From Nocardiopsis alkaliphila YIM 80379 (lineage in GTDB: Bacteria > Actinomycetota > Actinomycetes > Streptosporangiales > Streptosporangiaceae): a stretch of 64,000 nt of DNA. The DNA lies in assembly GCF_000341005.1 (NCBI RefSeq), contig NZ_ANBD01000103.1, positions 1 through 64,000 of the forward strand, written 5' to 3'. Shown piece by piece: positions 17,125 to 26,273 of the stretch. The notes beneath the pieces were generated by a model. That model ran no database searches and had not been told where the DNA came from. It saw only the letters and a list, made by a program, of their open reading frames with translations. Each line of letters starts with the position of its first letter. Position 1 is the first letter of the stretch. A program made the position numbers and the translations under genes.

Positions 17125-18420
17125 ATGACCACCACACCCCCTACCACGCGCACCCCTCGCTCCGAGCGTTTGAGCGGCGACTTCCACCGCTTCTGGGGCG
17201 CGGGCGTGTTCACCAACCTGGCCGACGGCATGCTCTTGGTCGCCCTGCCCCTGATCGCCGCCACCCTCACCCAGGACCCGATGCTGGTCGCCGGACTCAC
17301 CGCCGTGCGGTTCCTGCCCTGGCTGCTGCTGGCCCCGCTGTCCGGCGCACTCATCGACCGCGTGCACCGGATGCGCGCCATGGTCGTGTCCAACACGGTC
17401 GCCACCCTGACCATGGTCGGTCTGCTCCTGACCCTGGTCACCGGGAACCTGTCGATCTGGGCGCTGTACGCGGCGATGTTCGCGCTCATCTGCTGCGAGA
17501 CCGTCACCGACCCGGCCGGCCGCATCGCCGTGGTCCAACTGGCCCCGGCTCGGCTGTTGGACCGGGCCAACGGCCGGGTCGAGGGCGGCCGGTTGGTCGC
17601 CCAGGACTGCCTCGGACGTCCGGTGGCCGGGTTCCTGTTCGCCGCCGGGGCCGCCGCGCCCCTGCTGGGCATCGCCGGTTCCTATGCCTTGTGCGTGGTG
17701 TTGCTGTGCGCCATTCCGATGGTGTGGCGCCGTTCCGTCCCGGAGGGTGGCCAAGACGTGGCCTCCCGGCCCGAGGGGCTTTGGCGTTCGACCGGTGAGG
17801 GGTTCCGGCAGGTCTTCGGTGACCGGATCCTGCGCGGCAACATGCTCTGCAACGCCGGGATGATGCTCGGGATGAACATGGGCGTCGCGGTCCTGGTGCT
17901 CTACGCCCGGCACGACCTCGGAGTGTCCGCCGCCTACTTCGGAGCCTTCACGATGTCGTCCGCGATCGGTGGTGTTCTGGCCACCTTGGTGGTCGGCCGG
18001 ACGATCGCCCACTTCGGGCGGCGCGTGGTCGTATTCGGCGGCTATCTCGGGGTGGGTGCCTGTTCGGTGGGTGTGTCCCTGGCCGTCGACGCCTACACGG
18101 CCTTCGTCCTGTTCATCGGGGTCGGCTTCTTCGTCGTGGTCTCCAACATCGCCGCGAGCCCCTACCACCAGACCGTGGTCCCCGACCACGTGCGCGGTCG
18201 TGTGGCCGGGGCGAGCAAGATGATCGGGTGGGGCGTCACCCCGATCGGGGCTCTGCTGGGCGGGACGTTGGGCCGGGTCGACCTGGCGCTGCCCTTCCTG
18301 GTCGGTGGACTGATCATGGTCGTCACCGCGCTGTCGGCACGGCGGGTCATCGCCGACACCGCGCGCCTGGCCGACCAGGCCTTGGCCGAGGCCGTCGAAC
18401 CCGCGAAGCCGCGCGGGTGA
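17125..18420 (+). CDS. MFS transporter, probable exporter
   Basis: 431-aa major facilitator with about twelve hydrophobic segments. FWGAGVFTNLADGMLLVALPLIAATLT opens helix 1. The loop after helix 2 contains LIDRVHRMRAM, a degenerate motif A. The second half starts near GNMLCNAGMMLGMNMGVAVLV. It resembles the MFS_3/enterobactin-exporter-like group. AGGAG before ATG 17125 decides the start over GTG 17086. Co-directional with the ArsR gene, so a regulated efflux pair is the likely role; the substrate is unknown. Confidence 0.85.
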   Translation: MTTTPPTTRTPRSERLSGDFHRFWGAGVFTNLADGMLLVALPLIAATLTQDPMLVAGLTAVRFLPWLLLAPLSGALIDRVHRMRAMVVSNTVATLTMVGLLLTLVTGNLSIWALYAAMFALICCETVTDPAGRIAVVQLAPARLLDRANGRVEGGRLVAQDCLGRPVAGFLFAAGAAAPLLGIAGSYALCVVLLCAIPMVWRRSVPEGGQDVASRPEGLWRSTGEGFRQVFGDRILRGNMLCNAGMMLGMNMGVAVLVLYARHDLGVSAAYFGAFTMSSAIGGVLATLVVGRTIAHFGRRVVVFGGYLGVGACSVGVSLAVDAYTAFVLFIGVGFFVVVSNIAASPYHQTVVPDHVRGRVAGASKMIGWGVTPIGALLGGTLGRVDLALPFLVGGLIMVVTALSARRVIADTARLADQALAEAVEPAKPRG

Positions 18421-18456
18421 GTTCCCTTCCTCGGGTTCGAGCCGTCAAGAGAAGAA

Positions 18457-18486
18457 GCCCGCCGGGTCGGGTGCGATCCGGCGGGC
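18457..18486. terminator. bidirectional terminator between MFS gene and nfo
   Basis: 9-bp stem GCCCGCCGG / CCGGCGGGC with a 12-nt loop in the 84-bp gap between two convergent genes. Confidence 0.7.
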
Positions 18487-18504
18487 CCGGGGACGTTCGA
18501 GACG

Positions 18505-19368
18505 TCAGGCCTGTTCGCGTAGCTTCTTGAGGGTGGTCACGTCCTCGGCGTGCGGACCCTCCGGCCCGGGGGTCTCCAGGGTGATGGGCACCCCGGCGGT
18601 CACCGGGTGACGGAACAGTTCCGCGAACGGCTCGGCGCCGATGTGGCCCTTGCCGATGTTCTCGTGCCGGTCCTTGTTGCTTCCGCAGGGTGCCTTGGAG
18701 TCGTTGCAGTGGATGAGCTTGAGCCGATCGGCACCGACCACCTCACCGAAACGGTCCAGCGCCTCGCGCATACCCTCCATGGTGGAGATGTCGTGCCCGG
18801 CTGCGAAAAGGTGCGCGGTGTCCAGGCACACCCCCACGTTGGGATGCCAGTCCAGGGCCTCGAAGTAGGGGACCAGGTCCTCGACCGTGGCGCACAGCAC
18901 CTGGCCCTGACCGGCCATCGGTTCCAGCAGCAGCGGCGGAACGTCCTCGCCCAAGCGCTCCAGCATCGGCAGCAGGCGTTCGCGGGCGCGGGCCAAGCCC
19001 TCCTCGCGGGTGCCCGAGACAGCCGAACCGGTGTGCATGACCGCGCCCAGCGCGCCGATCTGCGCACTGCGCAGCAGGGCGTGCTCCATCGAGACGATCG
19101 ACTTGGCGGCGGTCTCCTCGTTGGGGGTACCCGGGTTGATCAGGTAGGGGGCGTGCACGAACACGGGCAGGTCGGTGCGTTCGCGCATCAGTGCGTCCTG
19201 GGCCGGGTCGCCGCCGTTGGTGGCCCACCCACGGGGGTTGGACACGAATACCTGGATGGTCTCGGCGCCGATCTTCTCCGCGTAGGCCAGGCCCTTGGTG
19301 GCCATACCACCCGCGACCGGAACGTGCGCTCCGACCGGGGACAGGGGTCTTTGTTCGGTGTTGTTCAT
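18505..19368 (-). CDS. nfo: deoxyribonuclease IV (endonuclease IV, AP endonuclease)
   Basis: 287-aa TIM-barrel AP endonuclease of base excision repair, cutting 5' of abasic sites with a trinuclear zinc centre. Metal-ligand motifs are recognisable: FVHAPYLINPGTPN, AVMHTGSAV, LLLEPMAGQG, VCLDTAHLFAAGHDI, LKLIHCNDSK and the RHENIGKGHIG block, then ITLETPG. Length and motif order match the family. It stands alone between terminators. Confidence 0.93.
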   Translation of the reverse strand: MNNTEQRPLSPVGAHVPVAGGMATKGLAYAEKIGAETIQVFVSNPRGWATNGGDPAQDALMRERTDLPVFVHAPYLINPGTPNEETAAKSIVSMEHALLRSAQIGALGAVMHTGSAVSGTREEGLARARERLLPMLERLGEDVPPLLLEPMAGQGQVLCATVEDLVPYFEALDWHPNVGVCLDTAHLFAAGHDISTMEGMREALDRFGEVVGADRLKLIHCNDSKAPCGSNKDRHENIGKGHIGAEPFAELFRHPVTAGVPITLETPGPEGPHAEDVTTLKKLREQA

Positions 19369-19430
19369 CGCGGACTCAACTCTAGGCCGGAGCCGCGGGT
19401 GGGTCGGGCGTGCCTCCGCTCACAGCACGT

Positions 19431-20252
19431 TCAGGCGCGGTCCCGTAGTTCGGTGAGCAGATCCGGCATCTCCCACAGCACGGTGATGTGGCCGTGATCG
19501 GGCAGCACGCGCGGCTCGGCGGTGGGGATCAGTTCGGTGGTGTGTTCGGAGTGCGCCAGGGGCACCACGGTGTCCTGGTCACCGTGCACGACCAAGACCG
19601 GGACGGTGATCGCGGCCGGGTCGAAGGCCCAGGGGCGCCCCTGCACCCAGGAGTCCTGTGTGTAGCCGCCCACGCCTTGGGCGAAGGCCTCCTTGGAAGC
19701 GCCGGCCAGGTGCGGAACGTGGCGGGTGGCGAACAGGTCCCGGTCGGGTGCGGGCAGGTCGGAGCCGTCTTCGGCGAGGTTGCGCTCACCCCAGGCCAGG
19801 GCCGCCTGTTCGTCGGGCAGACGCATCATGGCTTTTTCGTCCTCGGAGTAGCCCTCCCAGGCCGTGGGCCAGGCGAAGTCGGTCACCCCGGCCAGGATGA
19901 GTGCGCCCCGCACCCGTTCGGGCAACAGGGCGGCGGTGACCACCCCGTAGGGGCCACCGGAGGAGTGCGCGGCCACCAGGAACCGGTCGAGTCCCAAGGC
20001 ATCGGCCAGGGCCGCCGCGTCGTCGGCCCAACCGGTGAGGGTGCGGCCCGGAACGGGGGAGGAGCCTCCGTAGCCGGGGCGGTCCGGGGTGATCACCCGC
20101 AGCCCCGCCTCGGCGAACTCCGTGTCCTGGTCGCCCAGGTTCGTACGACTCATCGGGGCACCGTGGCAGAACAGGACGGGCGTTCCGTCAGGATCGCCGA
20201 TGTCGGTGTAGGCGACCGTACGCCCCTGGAGTTCGATCGTGGTGTCTCGCAT
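19431..20252 (-). CDS. alpha/beta-fold hydrolase
   Basis: 273 aa. Oxyanion region VLFCHGAPMSR (HG motif), nucleophile elbow VAAHSSGGPYG with the second Ser in place of the usual GxSxG serine, Asp in VVHGDQDTVVP and His in LPDHGHITVL complete a catalytic triad. ATG 20252 begins MRDTTIELQGRTVAYTDIGDPDG, a common family start; a longer in-frame start at 20294 has no support. No signal peptide is visible. Substrate unknown. Confidence 0.85.
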   Translation of the reverse strand: MRDTTIELQGRTVAYTDIGDPDGTPVLFCHGAPMSRTNLGDQDTEFAEAGLRVITPDRPGYGGSSPVPGRTLTGWADDAAALADALGLDRFLVAAHSSGGPYGVVTAALLPERVRGALILAGVTDFAWPTAWEGYSEDEKAMMRLPDEQAALAWGERNLAEDGSDLPAPDRDLFATRHVPHLAGASKEAFAQGVGGYTQDSWVQGRPWAFDPAAITVPVLVVHGDQDTVVPLAHSEHTTELIPTAEPRVLPDHGHITVLWEMPDLLTELRDRA

Positions 20253-20395
20253 GTATGCCCCAATCCCCGTCTGTGGTGTGCGCACCGTAGACACCCCATG
20301 GTGAGGCCGGCAAGTGGGTTTTCGTCGACCACCCCGAGGGCACGGCCGATGCCGCGAGTGCGTGTGTGGCGGTCTGGACCGTTAGTCTCGTGCTC

Positions 20396-21262
20396 GTGAG
20401 CACCTCGACCACTCCAGCCGCCACCCTGTCCGACGTCACCATCGCCTTCGAGGAGGTCTATCCGCCCACCTGGGCGGCCTCCTGGGACGCGGTGGGTCTG
20501 GTCTGCGGAGACCCGCTCCAACCGGTGGAGAAGATCCTCTTCGCCGTCGACCCGGTGGACGCGGTCGTCGACGAGGCCCTCACTTGGGGCGCGGACCTGA
20601 TCATCACCCACCACCCGCTGATGCTGCGCGGGGTCACCAGCGTGGCCGCGAACACTCCCAAGGGACGCATCGTGCACCGGCTCATCCGTTCGGGTGTGGC
20701 CCTGTACACCGCCCACACCAACGCCGACACCGCTTCCCCGGGAGTCTCCGATGCCTTGGCGCGCGCCGTCGGCCTGACCGGCCCGCTGAGCCCGCTGGAG
20801 CCCGACACCACCGACCCCGAAGGGCGACGCGGTATCGGTCGCATCGGTGAATTGGCCACCCCGCTCCTCCTTCGCGACTTCGCCGACCAGGTCACCCAAG
20901 GGCTGCCCGCCACCGCCGGTGGCGTTCGTGTGGCAGGGGACCTGGACCGGCTGATCACCACGGTGGCGGTCTCCGGAGGCGCCGGTGATTCCCTGCTGGG
21001 GGCGGCCCGCGCCGCCGAGGTGGACGTCTACGTCACCTCGGACCTACGCCACCACCCGGCCTCGGAGTTCATCGAACAGTCGGGTGGCCCCGCCTTGATC
21101 GACACCGCTCACTTCGCCAGTGAGTGGCCGTGGCTGGCCGATGGCGCCGCCCACCTGGGCGACGCACTCGGGCGCGCTGGTGGCCCGAATGGGGCTACGG
21201 TGGAGACCCGTGTGTCGACCACGGTGACGGATGCCTGGTCACAGACCTTTCAACAGGTGTAA
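20396..21262 (+). CDS. Nif3-like dinuclear metal centre protein
   Basis: 288-aa member of the Nif3/YbgI/DUF34 family of hexameric toroid proteins. Metal-ligand motifs are present: IITHHPLMLRG, YTAHTNADTASPGVSDALA, and the C-terminal LIDTAHFASEW. Function is unsettled in the family. GTG 20396 has no Shine-Dalgarno and a TAGTCT just upstream, so the message may be leaderless. First gene of the conserved actinobacterial block Nif3, zinc-ribbon protein, phosphatase, rnpB (as in Mycobacterium Rv2230c to Rv2228c). Confidence 0.88.
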   Translation: MSTSTTPAATLSDVTIAFEEVYPPTWAASWDAVGLVCGDPLQPVEKILFAVDPVDAVVDEALTWGADLIITHHPLMLRGVTSVAANTPKGRIVHRLIRSGVALYTAHTNADTASPGVSDALARAVGLTGPLSPLEPDTTDPEGRRGIGRIGELATPLLLRDFADQVTQGLPATAGGVRVAGDLDRLITTVAVSGGAGDSLLGAARAAEVDVYVTSDLRHHPASEFIEQSGGPALIDTAHFASEWPWLADGAAHLGDALGRAGGPNGATVETRVSTTVTDAWSQTFQQV

Positions 21263-21342
21263 CAGCCGACACACCGACCACAACTGCACAGGGCGCGGGC
21301 GGCCCTCCCGGCCTCCCAACCGTGATTCTCAGGAGACCCCAA

Positions 21343-22104
21343 GTGAAAGCCGAACCCGCTGCTCAGGCCAGACTCCTCGATCTCCAGGAGATCGACTCCG
21401 AACTCCAGCGACTGGACCACCGTCTTCGGAGTCTGCCCGAGATCGCCGAGGCGGCCGAGCTCAAGGAACGTGCCGACGCCCTCGACGCCGAACTCATCAC
21501 CACGCAGACCAAGGCCTCTGACATCGAACGTCACCAGCGCAAGGCCGAGAGCGACGTCGATCAGGTGCGTTCCCGTGCCGAACGCAACGCCAAACGCCTG
21601 GATTCGGGGGTGATCACCAACGCCAAGGACCTGCAGAGCCTGCAGTCGGAGATCGAGTCGCTGGGACGTCGCCAGGCCGAGCTGGAGGAAGCCCTCCTAG
21701 AGGTCATGGAGGAGGCCGAGACCCTCAACGCCGAGGTGCGTCGCCTGGCGGAGGAGCACGAGGCCGCGGCGGCCGCGTTCACCGAGGTCACCGCTCGCCG
21801 GGACACCGCCGCAGCGGAGATCCAGTGGGACCGCACCCGCCTCATCCAAGATCGTGATCGGGTGGCCGCCGACATCCCCGAAGTCCTGCGCGACTTCTAC
21901 GACAAGCTGCGTTCGCAGTACGAGGGTCTGGCGGTCGCCTCGCTGCGTTATGGGCGCTGCAACGGTTGCAAGTTGGTGTTGAGCACCGTGGAGCTCAACG
22001 AGATCCGTGCGGCCGCCGCCGACGAGGTGACGCGTTGTGAGAACTGCCGGCGCATCCTGGTACGTACCGAGGAATCGGGCCTCAACGCTCCCGTCGCCGA
22101 ATGA
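21343..22104 (+). CDS. coiled-coil zinc-ribbon protein (C4-type)
   Basis: 253 aa. Residues 1-180 form a long antiparallel coiled coil starting RLLDLQEIDSELQRLDHRL. A C-terminal zinc ribbon has CNGCKLVL and CENCRRILV, both CxxC pairs intact. The GTG at 21343 has AGGAG seven nt upstream. Homologues are conserved in actinobacteria beside Nif3 and the RNase H/phosphatase gene. The coiled-coil plus ribbon design suggests nucleic-acid or ribosome association, but I cannot assign a role. Confidence 0.88.
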   Translation: MKAEPAAQARLLDLQEIDSELQRLDHRLRSLPEIAEAAELKERADALDAELITTQTKASDIERHQRKAESDVDQVRSRAERNAKRLDSGVITNAKDLQSLQSEIESLGRRQAELEEALLEVMEEAETLNAEVRRLAEEHEAAAAAFTEVTARRDTAAAEIQWDRTRLIQDRDRVAADIPEVLRDFYDKLRSQYEGLAVASLRYGRCNGCKLVLSTVELNEIRAAAADEVTRCENCRRILVRTEESGLNAPVAE

Positions 22105-22751
22105 GTCGCGGGTGGGGCGCGCCCGACACCGAGCCCACTCGGCTGATCTTGCTTCGGCACGGTCAGACGCGGCTGTCCGTCGAACGGCGCTTCGCCGGAC
22201 GTGGTGACATCCCGCTGACCGAGGCGGGGCACGCCCAGGCGGAGGCCGCGGCCCGTCGTCTGGCGGCCACCGGTGTCGACGTGGTGGTCTCCTCACCGTT
22301 GCTGCGTACCCGGCAGACCGCCGGGTACGTGGCCGACATCCTGGGCCTGCCGGTGGAGGAGGACGCGGGGTTCATCGAAACCGACTTCGGGGCCTGGGAG
22401 GGGTTGACCTTCGCCGAGGCCCGCGAGCGCGACCCCGCCGGGGTGGATCACTGGTTGGCCGACCCTGAGACGGGTCCGCCCGGGGGTGAGAGCTTCGCCC
22501 AGGTGGCCGAACGTGTGGCCAAGGCACGCGAGGACGTCCTGGCGCGCCACACCGGCCGTCGGGTGCTGGTGGTCGCCCACGTCACCCCGATCAAGATCTT
22601 GGTCCAACAGGCGATGTCGGCGCCCATCACGGCGTTGTACCGGATGCACCTGGACACCGCTTGCCTGACCGAGGTGGATTGTTACGCCGACGGGCCTCAG
22701 GTGGTGCGTTCCCTCAATGACACCGCCCACCTGGAGCGGCTAGTAGACTGA
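22101..22751 (+). CDS. histidine phosphatase family protein (RNase HI domain missing)
   Basis: 216 aa, one phosphoglycerate-mutase-like domain. The catalytic LILLRHGQT (His20 region), SPLLRTRQTA, the acid-base Glu in FGAWEGLTF and VVAHVTPIK (second His) are all present. In mycobacteria and Streptomyces the gene at this locus encodes an RNase HI domain fused in front of this phosphatase. Here only about 14 residues precede the LLRHG motif, so the RNase HI half is absent. The ATG overlaps the upstream stop (ATGA), which confirms the short start. Likely an alpha-ribazole or sugar phosphatase type of activity; substrate unknown. Confidence 0.88.
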   Translation: MSRGWGAPDTEPTRLILLRHGQTRLSVERRFAGRGDIPLTEAGHAQAEAAARRLAATGVDVVVSSPLLRTRQTAGYVADILGLPVEEDAGFIETDFGAWEGLTFAEARERDPAGVDHWLADPETGPPGGESFAQVAERVAKAREDVLARHTGRRVLVVAHVTPIKILVQQAMSAPITALYRMHLDTACLTEVDCYADGPQVVRSLNDTAHLERLVD

Positions 22752-22755
22752 CCCC

Positions 22756-23146
22756 CGAGGGGGAGTCGGCCAGACGGTCGCGGGCCCGCGCCTGACGCGG
22801 GTTCGAGGAAAGTCCGGACTCCATAGGGCAGGGTGGTCGGTAACACCGACCCGGGGCGACCCGCGGGACAGTGCCACAGAAAGCAGACCGCCACCGCTCG
22901 CGGTGGTAAGGGTGAAACGGTGGTGTAAGAGACCACCAGCGGTCGGAGTGATCCGGCCGGCTAGGTAAACCCCACCCGGAGCAAGGTCAAAAAGGGAACC
23001 CTCGGGTTCTCGCGCGGATGTTCGAGGGCGGCCCGCCCGAGTCCGCGGGTAGACCGCACCGAGGTCGTCGGCAACGACGGCCCCAGATGGATGACCGTCC
23101 GGTCCACGAGGACCCGACAGAATCCGGCTTATCGGCCGACTCTTCC
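22756..23146 (+). ncRNA. rnpB: RNase P RNA, bacterial class A
   Basis: Universal RNase P motifs are in order: GAGGAAAGTCCGGACTCCAT (CR-I), ACAGAAAGCAGACCGCC, AAGGGTGAAACGGTGGTGTAAGAGACCACCAGC (CR-II/III region, from 22909), and near the 3' end ACAGAATCCGGCTTATCGG. The ends pair in helix P1: GAGTCGGCC (22763-22771) with GGCCGACTC (23134-23142). The exact ends are estimated. A TAGACT -10 hexamer (22744-22749) overlaps the end of the phosphatase gene, so rnpB probably has its own promoter there. It is the catalytic RNA that matures tRNA 5' ends. Confidence 0.95.
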
Positions 23147-23609
23147 TCTCACCTGCCTCCTGACCAGGCACGCGGCTCGGGGAGCCGGCCGTGTCTTCTC
23201 CCAGGGACAGCCGGACCGCAGGAGCAGGTCGGGCTTGGTGTCCCGGTTCCTCACGTGGATCCCGTAGCGCTGGGAAACGCTGGGAGGCGTGGCTGTTCCG
23301 GATCGGTTCGACGAACCGCGAGACCTGTGCGTGCGGGTGACGCGGCCTTGTGGTTCTCGGTTCGATCAACGCGGCGTACCCGCTCGGATCGGGCCCGCTC
23401 TCCCGCCCACTCCTGGACTGCCGCCCCGTACCCGTGGTCCCGTCTGGACGCACCGTGGGTACGGGGATACCGCCCAATGGTGATAGTCCGATCCCTCCGT
23501 CACCGGTAGATTGTCCCCTGCGCTCCGGTCCCCGGAGTGCGAAGGCCCGCGGGCCACCGGGGTCGATGGCTCCACGGGCATCCGCGTTCACGGGAATGGG
23601 TGACTCCAG
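23147..23609. other. 463-bp region without a supported gene
   Basis: Several open frames exist but none has a start signal or codon bias I trust, and no tRNA or known RNA motif is visible. It should contain the rnpB 3' processing region and the promoter of the small membrane ORF at 23610. Confidence 0.5.
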
Positions 23610-23756
23610 TTGGACTCCACCGCTGTCTGGGCGGTCCTTTTCGGCCTACCGATCCTGGCGATCGTGGCGATCGTCCTGCTCGCCATGTACCAGGCGTCAG
23701 GCGTTCAGCAGGACGGTCGTGATGACGCCGCTCCCGACGACGACTCCGCCGGCTGA
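23610..23756 (+). CDS. 48-aa single-span membrane protein
   Basis: TTG 23610 opens a 49-codon frame; an in-frame TGA at 23601 leaves little room for another start. The product has one clear membrane helix (VWAVLFGLPILAIVAIVLLA), a short polar link and an acidic tail (DDAAPDDDSAG). The hydrophobic pattern is unlikely by chance in GC-rich noncoding DNA. The last 52 bp overlap the 3' end of the convergent SulP gene. The Shine-Dalgarno is weak. No function is known. Confidence 0.5.
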   Translation: MDSTAVWAVLFGLPILAIVAIVLLAMYQASGVQQDGRDDAAPDDDSAG

Positions 23757-26050
23757 CGAGGCCACGGCATCGGGTCGGGCACGCCTGGGACGCCCTGAAC
23801 CGGGAGGAACACCCCGGTCTCGGTGTCCAACAGGTGTACCTCGGCGGTCTCCAGGTCGTAGTACATCCCCGACAAGGTCAATGAACCCGACTCCACCCTC
23901 TCGCGTACCACGGGGTGCCCCATGAGGTTGCCGAGCTGTTCGACCACGTTGGCCTGGGCCAGTCGGCGCAGCGCCTCGGTGGTGGGCGATCCGGCGAGGG
24001 AGTGGTGTCCCCCTCCCACTTGGCGCAGGCTCCCTGATCCCTTGGCCAGCCAGCGCCGTATGTGCGTGGTCTCCACAGTGTCCGGCTCCTGGTGGGTGTG
24101 GTCGAGCAGGGCCTGCATGGCGCCGCAGTGCGAGTGACCACAGACCACGATCGAGGGCACGTCCAAGACGTTGACGGCGTACTCCAGGGCGGCTCCCACG
24201 GAGCGGTCGGAGTCGCCGTGGGGCGGTACGAGGTTGCCCACGTTGCGCAGGGTGAACAGGTCGCCGGGGCCGCTCGCGGTGATCAGGTTGGGCACCACCT
24301 GGGAGTCAGCGCAGGTGATGAACAGGGCGGTGGGCCGCTGGTGGTGCGCCAGACGACCCATCACCGAACGCATGCGGTCGGCGGTACTCGCGTGGTACTC
24401 GCGGGCCCCGGCGGCCAGCAGCCCCAACGCGTTGAGGTCCGCACCGGCCCGGACCTGGTCGCGCAGCTCCCAGGGCGCCCACCAACGGCCCTTGGGAATG
24501 GTCTTGGCGGCGGGCGCCGACCGCGTGGAGCTGCGCGCGTACCATTTCTCGTGCACCTCGTCGATGTCGACGCTGCCACCGGTGCGCTCGTGGTCCACTC
24601 GCCAGGCGTGGATGGACTCGAAGGCGGCGTGGTCCATGAAGTCCACGTGCAGGTCCAGGTCGACCTGGGCGCCGGCCGGGACCGTGCGCAGCACGTGCGC
24701 CAGGCGGGGAACTCCCAAGAAGGTGAGCGAACCGTGCACGGTGACGTGGACGCGCCCATCGCGTTCTTCCGTGCGCACGGTGAGTTTGGTCAGTCGGCGT
24801 AGGGAGACGATCATGGCCAGCGCGAAGCCGACGCACACGCCTTCCAACAGTCCCAGGAACACCACGCTGAACAGGGTCACCAGGTAGACGCCCGCCTCGT
24901 GGTGGCGGCGTAGGTCGCGCAGGTGGGCCAGGGACACCATCTGTACACCGATGAACACCAGTAGCGCGGCCAGAGCCGGCATCGGGATCAGTTCGACCAC
25001 ATGCGCGAAGAACGCCACGAACAGCAGGATCCACACACCGTGCAGGATGGTGGACAGTGGGCTGCGGGCCCCGGCTCGCACGTTGGTGGTGCTGCGCACG
25101 ATCACGCCGGCGATGGGCAACCCGCCGAGGGCACCACTGACGGTGTTGGCGGCGCCTTGGCCGCACAGTTCGCGGTTGAGCTGGACACGACGGCCGCTGT
25201 GCAGGCGGTCCACGGCGATGGCGGCCAGGAGTGACTCGACGCTGGCGACCATGGCCACGGCGACCACCGCCAAGGCGATGCCGTGCCACTGGCCGGATTC
25301 GGGCAGCATGGGCCCGTTCCATGCTTGGGCCAGGGAGTCGGGCAGGGCCACCGTCTCGACCTCCCACCGGCTCAGGGTGGCGATGATCGTTGCGGTGCCT
25401 ACGGCGACCAGGGCCGCGGGGATCATGCCCGGCCGTACTCCGCCGATGGTGGGAAGTCGGTTCCAGCCGAACATGATGGCCACGGTGATGACGCCGACCG
25501 CGACGGCGGGAGTGTGGTTGTGCGCGATCTGTTCGGGCAGATCGGTGACGTTGGCCAGGGCGGAGCTCTGTGGGGCCCCGCCCAGGACCACGTGTAGTTG
25601 GGCCAGGGCGATGGTCACGCCCACTCCGGCCAGCATGCCGTGGGCGACGGCGGGTGAGACGGCCAGGGCGGCCCGGGCGACCCGGAAGGCGCCCAGGGTC
25701 AGCTGGACCAGCCCGGCCAGCAGGGTGATCAGGCAGGTGACCCGCCAGCCGTAGGTCATGATCAGGTCGGCGACGATGATGGTGAGGCCGGCGGCGGGGC
25801 CGCTGACCTGGACCACCGAGCCACCGACGAGACCGGCGACGATACCGCCCACGACGGCCGCGACGATGCCCGCGATGAGTGGGGCGCCTGAGGCCACGGC
25901 GATCCCCAGGGACAGGGGGACGGCGACCAGGAAGACCACGAGGGAGGCGCCGACGTCGGCGGCGATTCCCTTGCGATCCGTGGAGGTCCCGGGCAGCGAG
26001 GGGCTTTCCCCCGGCCGCTCGGGTGGTACTCCCTGGGCGTCGTTGCGCAT
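23705..26050 (-). CDS. SulP anion transporter fused to beta-carbonic anhydrase
   Basis: 781 aa. Residues about 25-430 are a SulP/SLC26 membrane domain (SLVVFLVAVPLSLGIAVASGAPL, GSVVQVSGPAAGLT). A STAS-like segment follows (VHGSLTFLGVPRLAHVL, about 455-530), and a beta-carbonic anhydrase domain fills the last 230 residues. Fusions of this kind are predicted bicarbonate transporters. Zinc ligands are present (Cys of CADSQ, His and Cys of CGHSHCGAM). The catalytic-dyad arginine of the CxDSR motif, however, is Gln (codon CAG instead of CGN), so anhydrase activity may be changed. GGAG precedes ATG 26050. Inverted repeat AGCACGC/GCGTGCT lies upstream at 26140-26157. Confidence 0.92.
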   Translation of the reverse strand: MRNDAQGVPPERPGESPSLPGTSTDRKGIAADVGASLVVFLVAVPLSLGIAVASGAPLIAGIVAAVVGGIVAGLVGGSVVQVSGPAAGLTIIVADLIMTYGWRVTCLITLLAGLVQLTLGAFRVARAALAVSPAVAHGMLAGVGVTIALAQLHVVLGGAPQSSALANVTDLPEQIAHNHTPAVAVGVITVAIMFGWNRLPTIGGVRPGMIPAALVAVGTATIIATLSRWEVETVALPDSLAQAWNGPMLPESGQWHGIALAVVAVAMVASVESLLAAIAVDRLHSGRRVQLNRELCGQGAANTVSGALGGLPIAGVIVRSTTNVRAGARSPLSTILHGVWILLFVAFFAHVVELIPMPALAALLVFIGVQMVSLAHLRDLRRHHEAGVYLVTLFSVVFLGLLEGVCVGFALAMIVSLRRLTKLTVRTEERDGRVHVTVHGSLTFLGVPRLAHVLRTVPAGAQVDLDLHVDFMDHAAFESIHAWRVDHERTGGSVDIDEVHEKWYARSSTRSAPAAKTIPKGRWWAPWELRDQVRAGADLNALGLLAAGAREYHASTADRMRSVMGRLAHHQRPTALFITCADSQVVPNLITASGPGDLFTLRNVGNLVPPHGDSDRSVGAALEYAVNVLDVPSIVVCGHSHCGAMQALLDHTHQEPDTVETTHIRRWLAKGSGSLRQVGGGHHSLAGSPTTEALRRLAQANVVEQLGNLMGHPVVRERVESGSLTLSGMYYDLETAEVHLLDTETGVFLPVQGVPGVPDPMPWPRQPAESSSGAASSRPSC

Positions 26051-26273
26051 GGTTGCTCCGTTCGGGTTGGACCAGGCAGGGCTTACGGGAACGACGGTCT
26101 CCGCCGATAGGGGGCGTACGGCTGTACGCGGACAGCCGAAGCACGCCTGTGCGTGCTGGATCTACTACTAACTGTAGTCGATTCTGGTGACTCTGCGTGA
26201 CGAATCTTTGTGGTTTTGGGAACCGTTTTCGTCGCTTGATCCGTTCCGAATCGCGCTTCGGACACAAAGAAAA
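26051..26273. other. promoter region of the SulP gene
   Basis: No gene. It holds the inverted repeat AGCACGC-ctgt-GCGTGCT at 26140-26157, and an AT-rich patch (26162-26180) that may be the -10 region of the SulP promoter on the minus strand. Confidence 0.45.
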
